DNA from: Litoditis marina
Lineage: Eukaryota > Nematoda > Chromadorea > Rhabditida > Rhabditidae
Length of the DNA: 64,000 nt
Assembly: GCA_964036275.1 (NCBI GenBank)
Contig: CAXIWQ010000412.1
Coordinates: forward strand, 1-64,000
Direction: 5' to 3'
In this document: piece after piece, positions 12,016 to 24,949 of the stretch
Position numbering within the stretch: the first letter of the stretch is position 1
Layout of the letters: each line of letters opens with the position of its first letter
Program-made: the position numbers and the translations under genes
Notes under the pieces: generated by a model
Seen by the model: the letters and a program-made list of their open reading frames with translations, nothing else
Databases searched by the model: none
What the model was told of the DNA's origin: nothing

Positions 12016-14770
12016 TTAACGCGGTTATTGACTCTTTGCCTTGCAGCTACAGAAAACAATTTATACGGCTATCAAGTATGTTGCTCCCAGCTAGAAAAAC
12101 CCAATACAACTATCTATTCTGTGGCACGCAGCCACAAAATACGAATTAACGCGGTTATCGACTCTTTGCCTTGCAGCTACAGAGAAAAGTTTATACGGCT
12201 ATCAAGTCTGTTGCTCATGGCTACAAAAACCTAATACGACTTTATATTCTGTGGCACACAGCCACAAAATACGATATAACGCGGTTATCGACTCTTTGCC
12301 TTGCAGCTACAGAGAACAGTTCATACGGCTATCAAATATGTTGCTCCCAGCTACAAAAACCTAATACGACAATCTATTCTGTGGCGCACAGCCACAAAAT
12401 ACGAATAAACGCGGTTATCGACTCTTTGCCTTGCAGCTACAGAGAACAGTTCATACGGCTATCAAATCTGTTGCTCCCAGCTACAAAAACCTAATACGAC
12501 AATCTATTCTGTGGCGCACAGCCACAAAATACGAATTATCGCGGTTATCGACTTGTTGACTTGCAGTTACAGAGATAAGTTCATACGGCTATCAAGTCTG
12601 TTGCTCCCAGCCACAAAAACCTAATACGACTATATATTCTGTGGCGCACAGCCACAAAAGACGAATTAACGCGGTTATTGACTCTTTGCCTTGCAGCTAC
12701 AGAAACAAAGTCTATGCGGCTATCAAGTCTGTTGCTCCCAGCTACAAAAACCTAATATGACAATCTATTCTGTGGCGCACAGCCACAAAAACGAATTAAC
12801 GCGGTTATTGACATTTTGACTTGCAGCTACAAAAAAAAATCATACGGCTATCAAGTCTGTTGCTCCCAACTACAAAAACATATTACGACTTTATATTCTG
12901 TGGCGCACAGCCATAAAATACAAATTAACGCGGTTATTGACTCTTTGCCTTGCAGCTACAGAAAACAATTTATACGGCTATCAAGTATGTTGCTCCCAGC
13001 TAGAAAAACCCAATACAACTATCTATTCTGTGGCACACAGCCACAAAATACGAATTAACGCGGTTATCGACTCTTTGCCTTGCAGCTACAGAGAAAAGTT
13101 TATACGGCTATCAAGTCTGTTGCTCATGGCTACAAAAACCTAATACGACATTATATTCTGTGGCACACAGCCACAAAATACGATATAACGCGGTTATCGA
13201 CTCTTTGCCTTGCAGCTACAGAGAACAGTTCATACGGCTATCAAATATGTTGCTCCCAGCTACAAAAACCTAATACGACAATCTATTCTGTGGCGCACAG
13301 CCACAAAATACGAATAAACGCGGTTATCGACTCTTTGCCTTGCAGCTACAGAGAACAGTTCATACGGCTATCAAATCTGTTGCTCCCAGCTACAAAAACC
13401 TAATACGACAATCTATTCTGTGGCGCACAGCCACAAAATACGAATTATCGCGGTTATCGACTTGTTGACTTGCAGTTACAGAGATAAGTTCATACGGCTA
13501 TCAAGTCTGTTGCTCCCAGCTACAAAAACCTAATACGACTATATATTCTGTGGCGCACAGCCACAAAAGACGAATTAACGCGGTTATTGACTCTTTGCCT
13601 TGCAGCTACAGAAACAAAGTCTATGCGGCTATCAAGTCTGTTGCTCCCAGCTACAAAAACCTAATATGACAATTTATTCTGTGGCGCACAGCCACAAAAA
13701 CGAATTAACGCGGTTATTGACATTTTGACTTGCAGCTACAAAAAAAAATCATACGGCTATCAAGTCTGTTGCTCCCAACTACAAAAACATATTACGACTT
13801 TATATTCTGTGGCGCACAGCCATAAAATACAAATTAACGCGGTTATTGACTCTTTGCCTTGCAGCTACAGAAAACAATTTATACGGCTATCAAGTATGTT
13901 GCTCCCAGCTAGAAAAACCCAATACAACTATCTATTCTGTGGCACACAGCCACAAAATACGAATTAACGCGGTTATCGACTCTTTGCCTTGCAGCTACAG
14001 AGAAAAGTTTATACGGCTATCAAGTCTGTTGCTCATGGCTACAAAAACCTAATACGACATTATATTCTGTGGCACACAGCCACAAAATACGATATAACGC
14101 GGTTATCGACTCTTTGCCTTGCAGCTACAGAGAACAGTTCATACGGCTATCAAATATGTTGCTCCCAGCTACAAAAACCTAATACGACAATCTATTCTGT
14201 GGCGCACAGCCACAAAATACGAATAAACGCGGTTATCGACTCTTTGCCTTGCAGCTACAGAGAACAGTTCATACGGCTATCAAATCTGTTGCTCCCAGCT
14301 ACAAAAACCTAATACGACAATCTATTCTGTGGCGCACAGCCACAAAATACGAATTATCGCGGTTATCGACTTGTTGACTTGCAGTTACAGAGATAAGTTC
14401 ATACGGCTATCAAGTCTGTTGCTCCCAGCTACAAAAACCTAATACGACTATATATTCTGTGGCGCACAGCCACAAAAGACGAATTAACGCGGTTATTGAC
14501 TCGTTGCCTTGCAGCTACAGAAACAAAGTTTATGCGGCTATCAAGTCTGTTGCTCCCAGCTACAAAAACCTAATACGACAATCTATTCTGTGGCGCACAG
14601 CCACAAAAACGAATTAACGCGGTTATTGACATTTTGACTTGCAGCTACAAAAAAAAATCATACGGCTATCAAGTCTGTTGCTCCCAACTACAAAAACATA
14701 TTACGACTTTATATTCTGTGGCGCACAGCCATAAAATACAAATTAACGCGGTTATTGACTCTTTGCCTTG
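12016..14770 (+). repeat. 909-bp higher-order repeat, three tandem copies (7 monomers each)
   Basis: The same seven variant monomers recur three times at an offset of 909 bp, with copies near 12016, 12925 and 13834. Markers in each copy are AGAAAACAATTTATACGG, CTCATGGCTAC, AATACGATATAACGCGG, AATACGAATAAACGCGG, a unit with ACAGAGATAAGTTC (about 12572, 13481 and 14390), AGAAACAAAGT, and AAAAAATCATACGG with CAACTACAAAAACATATTACG. The third copy diverges after about 14770, where GCAGTTACAGAGAACATTTC replaces the expected unit. Confidence 0.88.
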
Positions 14771-16756
14771 CAGTTACAGAGAACATTTCATACGGCTATC
14801 AAATCTGTTGCTCCCAGCTACAAAAACCTAATACGACTGTATATTCTGTGGCGCACAGACACAAAAGACAAATTAACGCGGTTATTACCTCTTTGCCTTG
14901 CAGCTACAGAAAAAATTTTATACGGCTATCAAGTCTGTTGCTCCCAGCTACAAAAACCTAATACGACTTTATATTCTGTGGCGCACAGCCACAAAAGATT
15001 TTACGCGGTTATTGACTCTTTGCCGTGCAGCTACAGAAAAAAAGTTTATACGGCTATCAAGTATGTTGCTCCCAGCTACAAAAACCTAATACGACTATCT
15101 ATTCTGTGGCGCACAGCCACAAAATACGAATTAACGCGGTTATCGACTGTTTGCTTTGCAGCTACAGAAAAAAGTTGATACGGCTATCAAGTATGTTGTT
15201 CCCAGCTACAAAAACCTGATACGACAATCTATTCTGTGGCGCACAGCCACAAAATTCAAATTAACGCGGTTATCGACTCTTTGCCTTGCAGCTACAGAGA
15301 ACAGTTCATACGGCTATCAAATATGTTGCTCCCAGCTAGAAAAACCTAATACGACAATCTATTCTGTGGCGCACAGCCACAAAATACGAATTAACGCGGT
15401 TATCGACTCTTTGCCTTGCAGCTACAGAGAACAGTTCATACGGCTATCAGGTCTGTTGCTCATGGCTACAAAAACCTAATACGACTTTATATTCTGTGGC
15501 GCACAGCCACAAAAGACAAATTAACGCGGTTATTGACTCTTTGCCTTGCAGCTACAGAAAAAAGTTTATACGGCTATCAAGTATGTTGCTCCCAGCTAGA
15601 AAAACCCAATACAACTATCTATTCTGTGGCACACAGCCACAAAATACGAATTAACGCGGTTATCGACTCTTTGCCTTGCAGCTACAGAAAAAAGTTTATA
15701 CGGCTATCAAGTCTGTTGCTCATGGCTACAAAAACCTAATACGACTTTATATTCTGTGGCGCACAGCCACAAAAGACAAATTAACGCGGTTATTACCTCT
15801 TTGCCTTGCAGCTACAGAAAAAAGTTCATACGGCTATCAAGTCTGTTGCTCCCAGCTACAAAAACCTAATACGACTTTATATTCTGTGGCGCACAGCCAC
15901 AAAAGACAAATTAACGCGGTTATTGACTCTTTGCCGTGCAGCTACAGAAAAAAGTTTATACGGCTATCAAGTATGTTGCTCCCAGCTACAAAAACCTAAT
16001 ACGACTATCTATTCTGTGGCGCACAGCCACAAAATACGAATTAACGCGGTTATCGACTGTTTGTTTTGCAGCTACAGAAAAAAGTTAATACGGCTATCAA
16101 GTCGGTTGCTCCCAGCTACAAAAACCTAATACGACAATCTATTCTGTGGCGCACAGCCACAAAAACGAATTAACGCGGTTATCGACATTTTGACTTGCAG
16201 CTACAAAAAAAATCATATGGCTATCAAGTCTGTTGCTCCCAACTACAAAAACATAGTACGACTTTATATTCTGTGGCGCACAGCCACAAAATACAAATTA
16301 ACGCGGTTATTGACTCTTTGCCGTGCAGCTACAGGAAAAAGGTTATACGGCTATCAAGTATGTTGCTCCCAGCTACAAAAACCTAATACGACTTTATATT
16401 CTGTGGCGCACAGCCACAAAAGACAAATTAACGCGGTTATTGACTCTTTGCCGTGCAGCTACAGGAAAAAGGTTATACGGCTATCAAGTATGTTGCTCCC
16501 AGCTAAAAAAACCTAATACGACTATATATTCTGTGGCGCACAGCCACAAAAGACGAATTAACGCGGTTATTGACTCTTTGCCTCGCAGTTACAGAGAACA
16601 TTTCATACGGCTATCAAATCTGTTGCTCCCAGCTACAAAAACCTAATACGACAATCTATTCTGTGGCGCACAGCCACAAAGACGAATTAACGCGGTTATT
16701 GACATTTTGACTTGCAGCTACAAAAAAAAATCATACGGCTATCAAGTCTGTTGCTT

Positions 16757-19700
16757 CCAACTACAGAAACATAATACGACAATCTATAATGTGGCGCACA
16801 GCCACAAAAGACGAATTAACGCGGTTATTGACTCTTTGCCTCGCAGTTACAGAGAACATTTCATACGGCTATCAAATCTGTTGCTCCCAGCTACAAAAAC
16901 CTAATACGACTATCTATTCTGTGGCGCACAGCCACAAAATACGAATGAACGCGGTTATCGACTGTTTGCTTTGCAGCTACAGAAAAAAGTTTATACGGCT
17001 ATCAAGTCTGTTGCTCCCAGCAACAAAAACCTAATACGACTTTATATTCTGTGGCGCACAGCCACAAAAGATTTTACGCGGTTATTGACTCTTTGCCGTG
17101 CAGCTACAGAAAAAAAGTTTATACGGCTATCAAGTCTGTTGCTCATGGCTACAAAAACCTAATACGACTTTATATTCTGTGGCGCACAGCCACAAAAGAC
17201 AAATTAACGCGGTTATTACCTCTTTGCCTAGCAGTTACAGAGAACATTTCATACGACTATCAAATCTGTTGCTCCCAGCTACAAAAACCTAATACGACAA
17301 TCTATTCTGTGGCGCACAGCCACAAAATACGAATTTACGCGGTTATCGACTCTTTGGCTTGCAGCTACAGAAAAAAGTTTATATGGCTATCAAGTATGTT
17401 GCTCCCAGCTAGAAAAACCCAATACAACTATCTATTCTGTGGCACACAGCCACAAAATACGATATAACGCGGTTATCGACTCTTTGCCTTGCAGCTACAG
17501 AGAAAAGTTCATACGGCTATCAAGTCTGTTGCTCCCAGCTACAAAAACTTGATACGACAATCTATTCTGTGGCGCACAGCCACAACAGACAAATTAACGC
17601 GGTTATTACCTCTTTGCCTTGCAGCTACAGAAAAAAATTCATACGGCTATCAAGTCTGTTGCTCCCAGCTACGAAAACCTAATACGACTTTATATTCTGT
17701 GGCGCACACCCACAAAAGACAAATTAACGCGGTTATTGACTCTTTGCCGTGCAGCTACAGGAAAAAGGTTATACGGCTATCAAGTATGTTGCTCCCAGCT
17801 AAAAAAACCTAATACGACTATATATTCTGTGGCGCACAGCCACAAAAGACGAATTAACGCGGTTATTGACTCTTTGCCTCGCAGTTACAGATAACATTTC
17901 ATACGGCTATCAAATCTGTTGCTCCCAGCTACAAAAACCTAATACGACAATCTATTCTGTGGCGCACAGCCACAAAGACGAATTAACGCGGTTATTGACA
18001 TTTTGACTTGCAGCTACAAAAAAAAATCATACGGCTATCAAGTCTGTTGCTTCCAACTACAGAAACATAATACGACAATCTATTCTGTGGCGCACAGCCA
18101 CAAACACGAAATATCGCGGTTATCGACTCTTTGCCTTGCAGCTACAGAGAACAGTTTATACGGCTATCAAATCTGTTGCTCCCAGCTACAAAAACCTAAT
18201 ACGACAATCTATTCTGTGGCGCACAGCCACAAAATACGAATTATCGCGGTTATCGACTTGTTGGCTTGCAGCTACAGAGAAAAGTTCATACGGCTATCAA
18301 GTCTGTTGCTCCCAGCTACAAAACCTGATACGACAATCTATTCTGTGGCGCACAGCCACAAAAGACAAATTAACGCGGTTATTACCTCTTTGCCTTGCAG
18401 CTACAGAAAAAAAATTCATACGGCTATCAAGTCTGTTGCTCCCAGCTACGAAAACCTAATACGACTTTATATTCTGTGGCGCACAGCCACAAAAGACAAA
18501 TTAACGCGGTTATTGACTCTTTGCCGTGCAGCTACAGGAAAAAGGTTATACGGCTATCAAGTATGTTGCTCCCAGCTAAAAAAAACCTAATACGACTATC
18601 TATTCTGTGGCGCACAGCCACAAAATACGAATTAACGCGGTTATCGACTCTTTGCCTTGCAGCTACAGAGAAAAGTTCATACGGCTATCAAGTCTGTTGC
18701 TCCCAGCTACAAAAACTTGATACGACAATCTATTCTGTGGCGCACAGCCACAACAGACAAATTAACGCGGTTATTACCTCTTTGCCTTGCAGCTACAGAG
18801 AAAAGTTCATACGGCTATCAAGTCAGTTGCTTCCAACTACAGAAACATAATACGACAATCTATTCTGTGGCGCACAGCACAAAAGACGAATTAACGCGGT
18901 TATTGACTCTTTGCCTCGCAGTTACAGAGAACATTTCATACGGCTATCAAATCTGTTGCTCCCAGCTACAAAAACCTAATACGACTATCTATTCTGTGGC
19001 GCACAGCCACAAAATACGAATGAACGCGGTTATCGACTGTTTGCTTTGCAGCTACAGAAAAAAGTTTATACGGCTATCAAGTCTGTTGCTCCCAGCAACA
19101 AAAACCTAATACGACTTTATATTCTGTGGCGCACAGCCACAAAAGATTTTACGCGGTTATTGACTCTTTGCCGTGCAGCTACAGAAAAAAAGTTTATACG
19201 GCTATCAAGTCTGTTGCTCATGGCTACAAAAACCTAATACGACTTTATATTCTGTGGCGCACAGCCACAAAAGACAAATTAACGCGGTTATTACCTCTTT
19301 GCCTAGCAGTTACAGAGAACATTTCATACGGCTATCAAATCTGTTGCTCCCAGCTACAAAAACCTAATACGACAATCTATTCTGTGGCGCACAGCCACAA
19401 AATACGAATTTACGCGGTTATCGACTCTTTGGCTTGCAGCTACAGAAAAAAGTTTATATGGCTATCAAGTATGTTGCTCCAGCTAGAAAAACCCAATACA
19501 ACTATCTATTCTGTGGCACACAGCCACAAAATACGATATAACGCGGTTATCGACTCTTTGCCTTGCAGCTACAGAGAAAAGTTCATACGGCTATCAAGTC
19601 TGTTGCTCCCAGCTACAAAACTTGATACGACAATCTATTCTGTGGCGCACAGCCACAACAGACAAATTAACGCGGTTATTACCTCTTTGCCTTGCAGCTA

Positions 19701-20890
19701 CAGAAAAACATTCATACGGCTATCAAGTCTGTTGCTCCCAGCTACGAAAACCTAATACGACTTTATATTCTGTGGCGCCACCCACAAAAGACAAATTAAC
19801 GCGGTTATTGACTCTTTGCCGTGCAGCTACAGGAAAAAGGTTATACGGCTATCAAGTATGTTGCTCCCAGCTAAAAAAACCTAATACGACTATATATTCT
19901 GTGGCGCACAGCCACAAAAGACGAATTAACGCGGTTATTGACTCTTTGCCTCGCAGTTACATATAACATTTCATACGGCTATCAAATCTGTTGCTCCCAG
20001 CTACAAAAACCTAATACGACAATCTATTCTGTGGCGCACAGCCACAAAGACGAATAACGCGGTTATTGACATTTTGACTTGCAGCTACAAAAAAAAATCA
20101 TACGGCTATCAAGTCTGTTGCTTCCTCCAACTACAGAAACATAATACGACAATCTATTCTGTGGCGCACAGCCACAAAACACGAAATATCGCGGTTATCG
20201 ACTCTTTGCCTTGCAGCTACAGAGAACAGTTTTTACGGCTATCAAATCTGTTGCTCCCAGCTACAAAAACCTAATACGACAATCTATTCTGTGGCGCACA
20301 GCCACAAAATACGAATTATCGCGGTTATCGACTTGTTGGCTTGCAGCTACAGAGAAAAGTTCATACGGCTATCAAGTCTGTTGCTCCCAGCTACAAAAAC
20401 CTGATACGACAATCTATTCTGTGGCGCACAGCCACAAAAGACAAATTAACGCGGTTATTACCTCTTTGCCTTGCAGCTACAGAAAAAATTCATACGGCTA
20501 TCAAGTCTGTTGCTCCCAGCTACGAAAACCTAATACGACTTTATATTCTGTGGCGCACAGCCACAAAAGACAAATTAACGCGGTTATTGACTCTTTGCGT
20601 GCAGCTACAGGAAAAAGGTTATACGGCTATCAAGTATGTTGCTCCCAGCTAAAAAAAACCTAATACGACTATCTATTCTGTGGCGCACAGCCACAAAATA
20701 CGAATTAACGCGGTTATCGACTCTTTGCCTTGCAGCTACAGAGAAAAGTTCATACGGCTATCAAGTCTGTTGCTCCAGCTACAAAAACTTGATACGACAA
20801 TCTATTCTGTGGCGCACAGCCACAACAGACAAATTAACGCGGTTATTACCTCTTTGCCTTGCAGCTACAGAAAAAAATTCATACGGCTAT
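16757..20890 (+). repeat. About 2075-bp tandem duplication within satellite B (16 monomers x 2)
   Basis: Copy 1 (about 16757-18828) and copy 2 (about 18829-20890) carry the same monomer order at an offset of about 2075 bp. Both have CAACTACAGAAACATAATACG, a CGAATGAACGCGG unit (16943 and 19018), an AAAAGATTTTACGCGG unit (17067 and 19142), CATTTCATACG units, and the ACAGATAAC/ACATATAAC pair (17887 and 19958). Copy 2 contains many more single-base gaps than copy 1, for example GCTCCAGCT instead of GCTCCCAGCT near 19485 and 20773. Confidence 0.8.
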
Positions 20891-21964
20891 CAAGTCTGTT
20901 GCTCCCAGCTACAAAACCTGATACGACAATCTATTCTGTGGCGCACAGCCACAAAGACAAATTAACGCGGTTATTACCTCTTTGCCTTGCAGCTACAGAG
21001 AAAAGTTCATACGGCTATCAAGTCTGTTGCTCCCAGCTACAAAACTTGATACGACAATCTATTCTGTGGCGCACAGCCACAACAGACAAATTAACGCGGT
21101 TATTACCTCTTTGCCTTGCAGCTACAGAAAAAAATTCATACGGCTATCAAGTCTGTTGGCTCCCAGCTACAACAAACTTGATACGACAATCTATTCTGTG
21201 GCGCACAGCCACAACAGACAAATTAACGCGGTTATTACCTCTTTGCCTTGCAGCTACAGAGAAAAGTTCATACGGCTATCAAGTCTGTTGCTCCCAGCTA
21301 CAAAACTTGATACGACAATCTATTCTGTGGCGCACAGCCACAACAGACAAATTAACGCGGTTATTACCTCTTTGCCTTGCAGCTACAGAGAAAAGTTCAT
21401 ACGGCTATCAAGTCTGTTGCTCCCAGCTACAAAAACTTGATACGACAATCTATTCTGTGGCGCACAGCCACAAAGACGAATTAACGCGGTTATTGACATT
21501 TTGACTTGCAGCTACGAAAAAAATCATACGGCTATCAAGTCTGTTGCTTCCAACTACAGAAACATAATACGACAATCTATTCTGTGGCGCACAGCCACAA
21601 AACACGAAATATCGCGGTTATCGACTTGTTGGCTTGCAGCTACAGAGAAAAGTTCATACGGCTATCAAGTCTGTTGCTCCCAGCTACAAAAACCTGATAC
21701 GACAATCTATTCTGTGGCACACAGCCACAAAATACGATATAACGCGGTTATCGACTCTTTGCCTTGCAGCTACAGAGAAAAGTTCATACGGCTATCAAGT
21801 ATGTTGCTCCCAGCTACAAAAACCTGATACGACAATCTATTCTGTGGCGCACAGCCACAACAGACAAATTAACGCGGTTATTACCTCTTTGCCTTGCAGC
21901 TACAGAAAAAAATTCATACGGCTATCAAGTCTGTTGCTCCCAGCTACGAAAACCTAATACGACA

Positions 21965-24460
21965 ATCTATTCTGTGGCGCACAGCCACAAATACGAATTA
22001 ACGCGGTTATCGACTCTTTGCCTTGCAGCTACAGAGAACAGTTCATACGGCTATCAAATCTGTTGCTCCCAGCTACAAAAACCTAATACGACAATCTATT
22101 CTGTGGCGCACAGCCACAAAATACGAATTATCGCGGTTATCGACTTGTTGGCTTGCAGCTACAGAGAAAAGTTCATACGGCTATCAAGTCTGTTGCTCCC
22201 AGCTACAAAAACCTGATACGACAATCTATTCTGTGGCGCACAGCCACAAAAGACAAATTAACGCGGTTATTACCTCTTTGCCTTGCAGCTACAGAAAAAA
22301 ATTCATACGGCTATCAAGTCTGTTGCTCCCAGCTACGAAAACCTAATACGACTTTATATTCTGTGGCGCACAGCCACAAAAGACAAATTAACGCGGTTAT
22401 TGACTCTTTGCCGTGCAGCTACAGGAAAAAGGTTATACGGCTATCAAGTATGTTGCTCCCAGCTAAAAAAACCTAATACGACTATCTATTCTGTGGCGCA
22501 CAGCCACAAAATACGAATTAACGCGGTTATCGACTCTTTGCCTTGCAGCTACAGAGAACAGTTCATTCGGCTATCAAGTCTGTTGCTCCCAGCTACAAAA
22601 ACCTAATACGACTATATATTCTGTGGCGCACAGCCACAAAAGACGAATTAACGCGGTTATTGACTCTTTGCCTCGCAGTTACAGATAACATTTCATACGG
22701 CTATCAAATCTGTTGCTCCCAGCTACAAAACCTGATACGACAATTTATGCTGTGGCGCACAGCCACAAAGACGAATTAACGCGGTTATTGACATTTTGAC
22801 TTGCAGCTACAAAAAAAATCGTACGGCTATCAAGTCTGTTGCTTCCAACTACAGAAACATAATACGACAATCTATTCTGTGGCGCACAGCCACAAAACAC
22901 GAAATATCGCGGTTATCGACTTGTTGGCTTGCAGCTACAGAGAAAAGTTCATACGGCTATCAAGTCTGTTGCTCCCAGCTACAAAAACCTGATACGACAA
23001 TCTATTCTGTGGCGCACAGCCACAAAAGACAAATTAACGCGGTTATTACCTCTTTGCCTTGCAGCTACAGAAAAAAGTTCATACGGCTATCAAATCTGTT
23101 GCTCCCAGCTACAAAAACTTAATACGACAATCTATTCTGTGGCGCACAGCCACAAAATACAAATTATCGCGGTTATCGACTTGTTGGCTTGCAGCTACCG
23201 AGAAAAGTTCATACGGCTATCAAGTCTGTTGCTCCCAGCTACAAAAACCTAATACGACTATATATTCTGTGGCGCACAGCCACAAAAGACGAATTAACGC
23301 GGTTATTGACTCTTTGCCTCGCAGTTACAGAGAACATTTCATACGGCTATCAAATCTGTTGCTCCCAGCTACAAAAACCTAATACGACAACCTATTCTGT
23401 GGCGCACAGCCACAAAGACGAATTAACGCGGTTATTGACATTTTGACTTGCAGCTACAAAAAAAAAATCATACGGCTATCAAGTCTGTTGCTTCCAACTA
23501 CAAAAACAATACGACTTTATATTCTGTGGCGCACAGCCACAAAATACAAATTAACGCGGTTATTGACTCTTTGCCTTGCAGTTACAGAGAACATTTCATA
23601 CGGCTATCAAATCTGTTGCACCAGCTACAAAAACCTAATACGACTTTATATTCTGTGGCGCACAGCCACAAAAGACAAATTAACGCGGTTATTACCTCTT
23701 TGCCTTGCAGCTACAGAAAAAAAGTTTATACGGCTATCAAGTCTGTTGCTCCAGCTACAAAAACCTAATACGACTTTATATTCTGTGGCGCACAGCCACA
23801 AAAGACAAATTAACGCGGTTATTGACTCTTTGCCGTGCAGCTACAGAAAAAAGTTTTATATGGCTATCAAGTATGTTGTTCCCAGCTAGAAAAACCCAAT
23901 ACAACTATCTATTCTGTGGCACACAGCCACAAAATACGATATAACGCGGTTATCGACTCTTTGCCTTGCAGCTACAGAAAAAGTTTATACGGCTATCAAG
24001 TCTGTTGCTCATGGCTACAAAAACCTAATACGACTTTATATCCTGTGGCGCACAGCCACAAAAGACAAATTAACGCGGTTATTACCTCTTTGCCTTGCAG
24101 CTACAGGAAAAAGTTCATACGGCTATCAAGTCTGTTGCTCCCAGCTACAAAAACCTGATACGACAATCTATTCTGTGGCGCACAGCCACAAAGACGACTT
24201 AACGCGGTTATTGACATTTTGACTTGCAGCTACAAAAAAAAATCATACGGCTATCAAGTCTGTTGCTTCCAACTACAAAAACATAATACGACTTTATATT
24301 CTGTGGCGCACAGCCACAAAATACAAATTAACGCGGTTATTGACTCTTTGCCTTGCAGTTACAGAGAACAATTCATACGGCTATCAAATCTGTTGCTCCC
24401 AGCTACAAAAACCTAATACGACTTTATATTCTGTGGCGCACAGCCACAAAAGACAAATTA
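21965..24460 (+). repeat. Satellite B block duplicated at about 24950-27440, upstream copy
   Basis: About 2.5 kb of this block matches a downstream block at an offset of 2977-2980 bp. Shared order includes GTTCATTCGGC (about 22561 and 25540), CAGATAACATTTC, CACGAAATATCGCGG, GCTACCGAGAAAAG (about 23195 and 26173), CGACAACCTATTC and AAGACGACTTAACG. Several single-base losses (22728, 23506, 23617, 23751, 23981) are seen in this copy but not in the partner. Confidence 0.78.
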
Positions 24461-24949
24461 ACGCGGTTATTGACTCTTTGCCTCGCAGTTACAGATAACA
24501 TTTCATACGGCTATCAAATCTGTTGCTCCCAGCTACAAAAACCTAATACGACAATCTATTCTGTGGCGCACAGCCACAAAGACGAATTAACGCGGTTATT
24601 GACATTTTGACTTGCAGCTACAAAAAAAAATCATACGGCTATCAAGTCTGTTGCTTCCAACTACAGAAACATAATACGACAATCTATTCTGTGGCGCACA
24701 GCCACAAAACACGAAATATCGCGGTTATCGACTTGTTGGCTTGCAGCTACAGAGAAAAGTTCATACGGCTATCAAGTCTGTTGCTCCCAGCTACAAAAAC
24801 CTGATACGACAATCTATTCTGTGGCGCACAGCCACAAAAGACAAATTAACGCGGTTATTACCTCTTTGCCTTGCAGCTACAGAAAAAAGTTCATACGGCT
24901 ATCAAATCTGTTGCTCCCAGCTACAAAAACCTAATACGACAATCTATTC

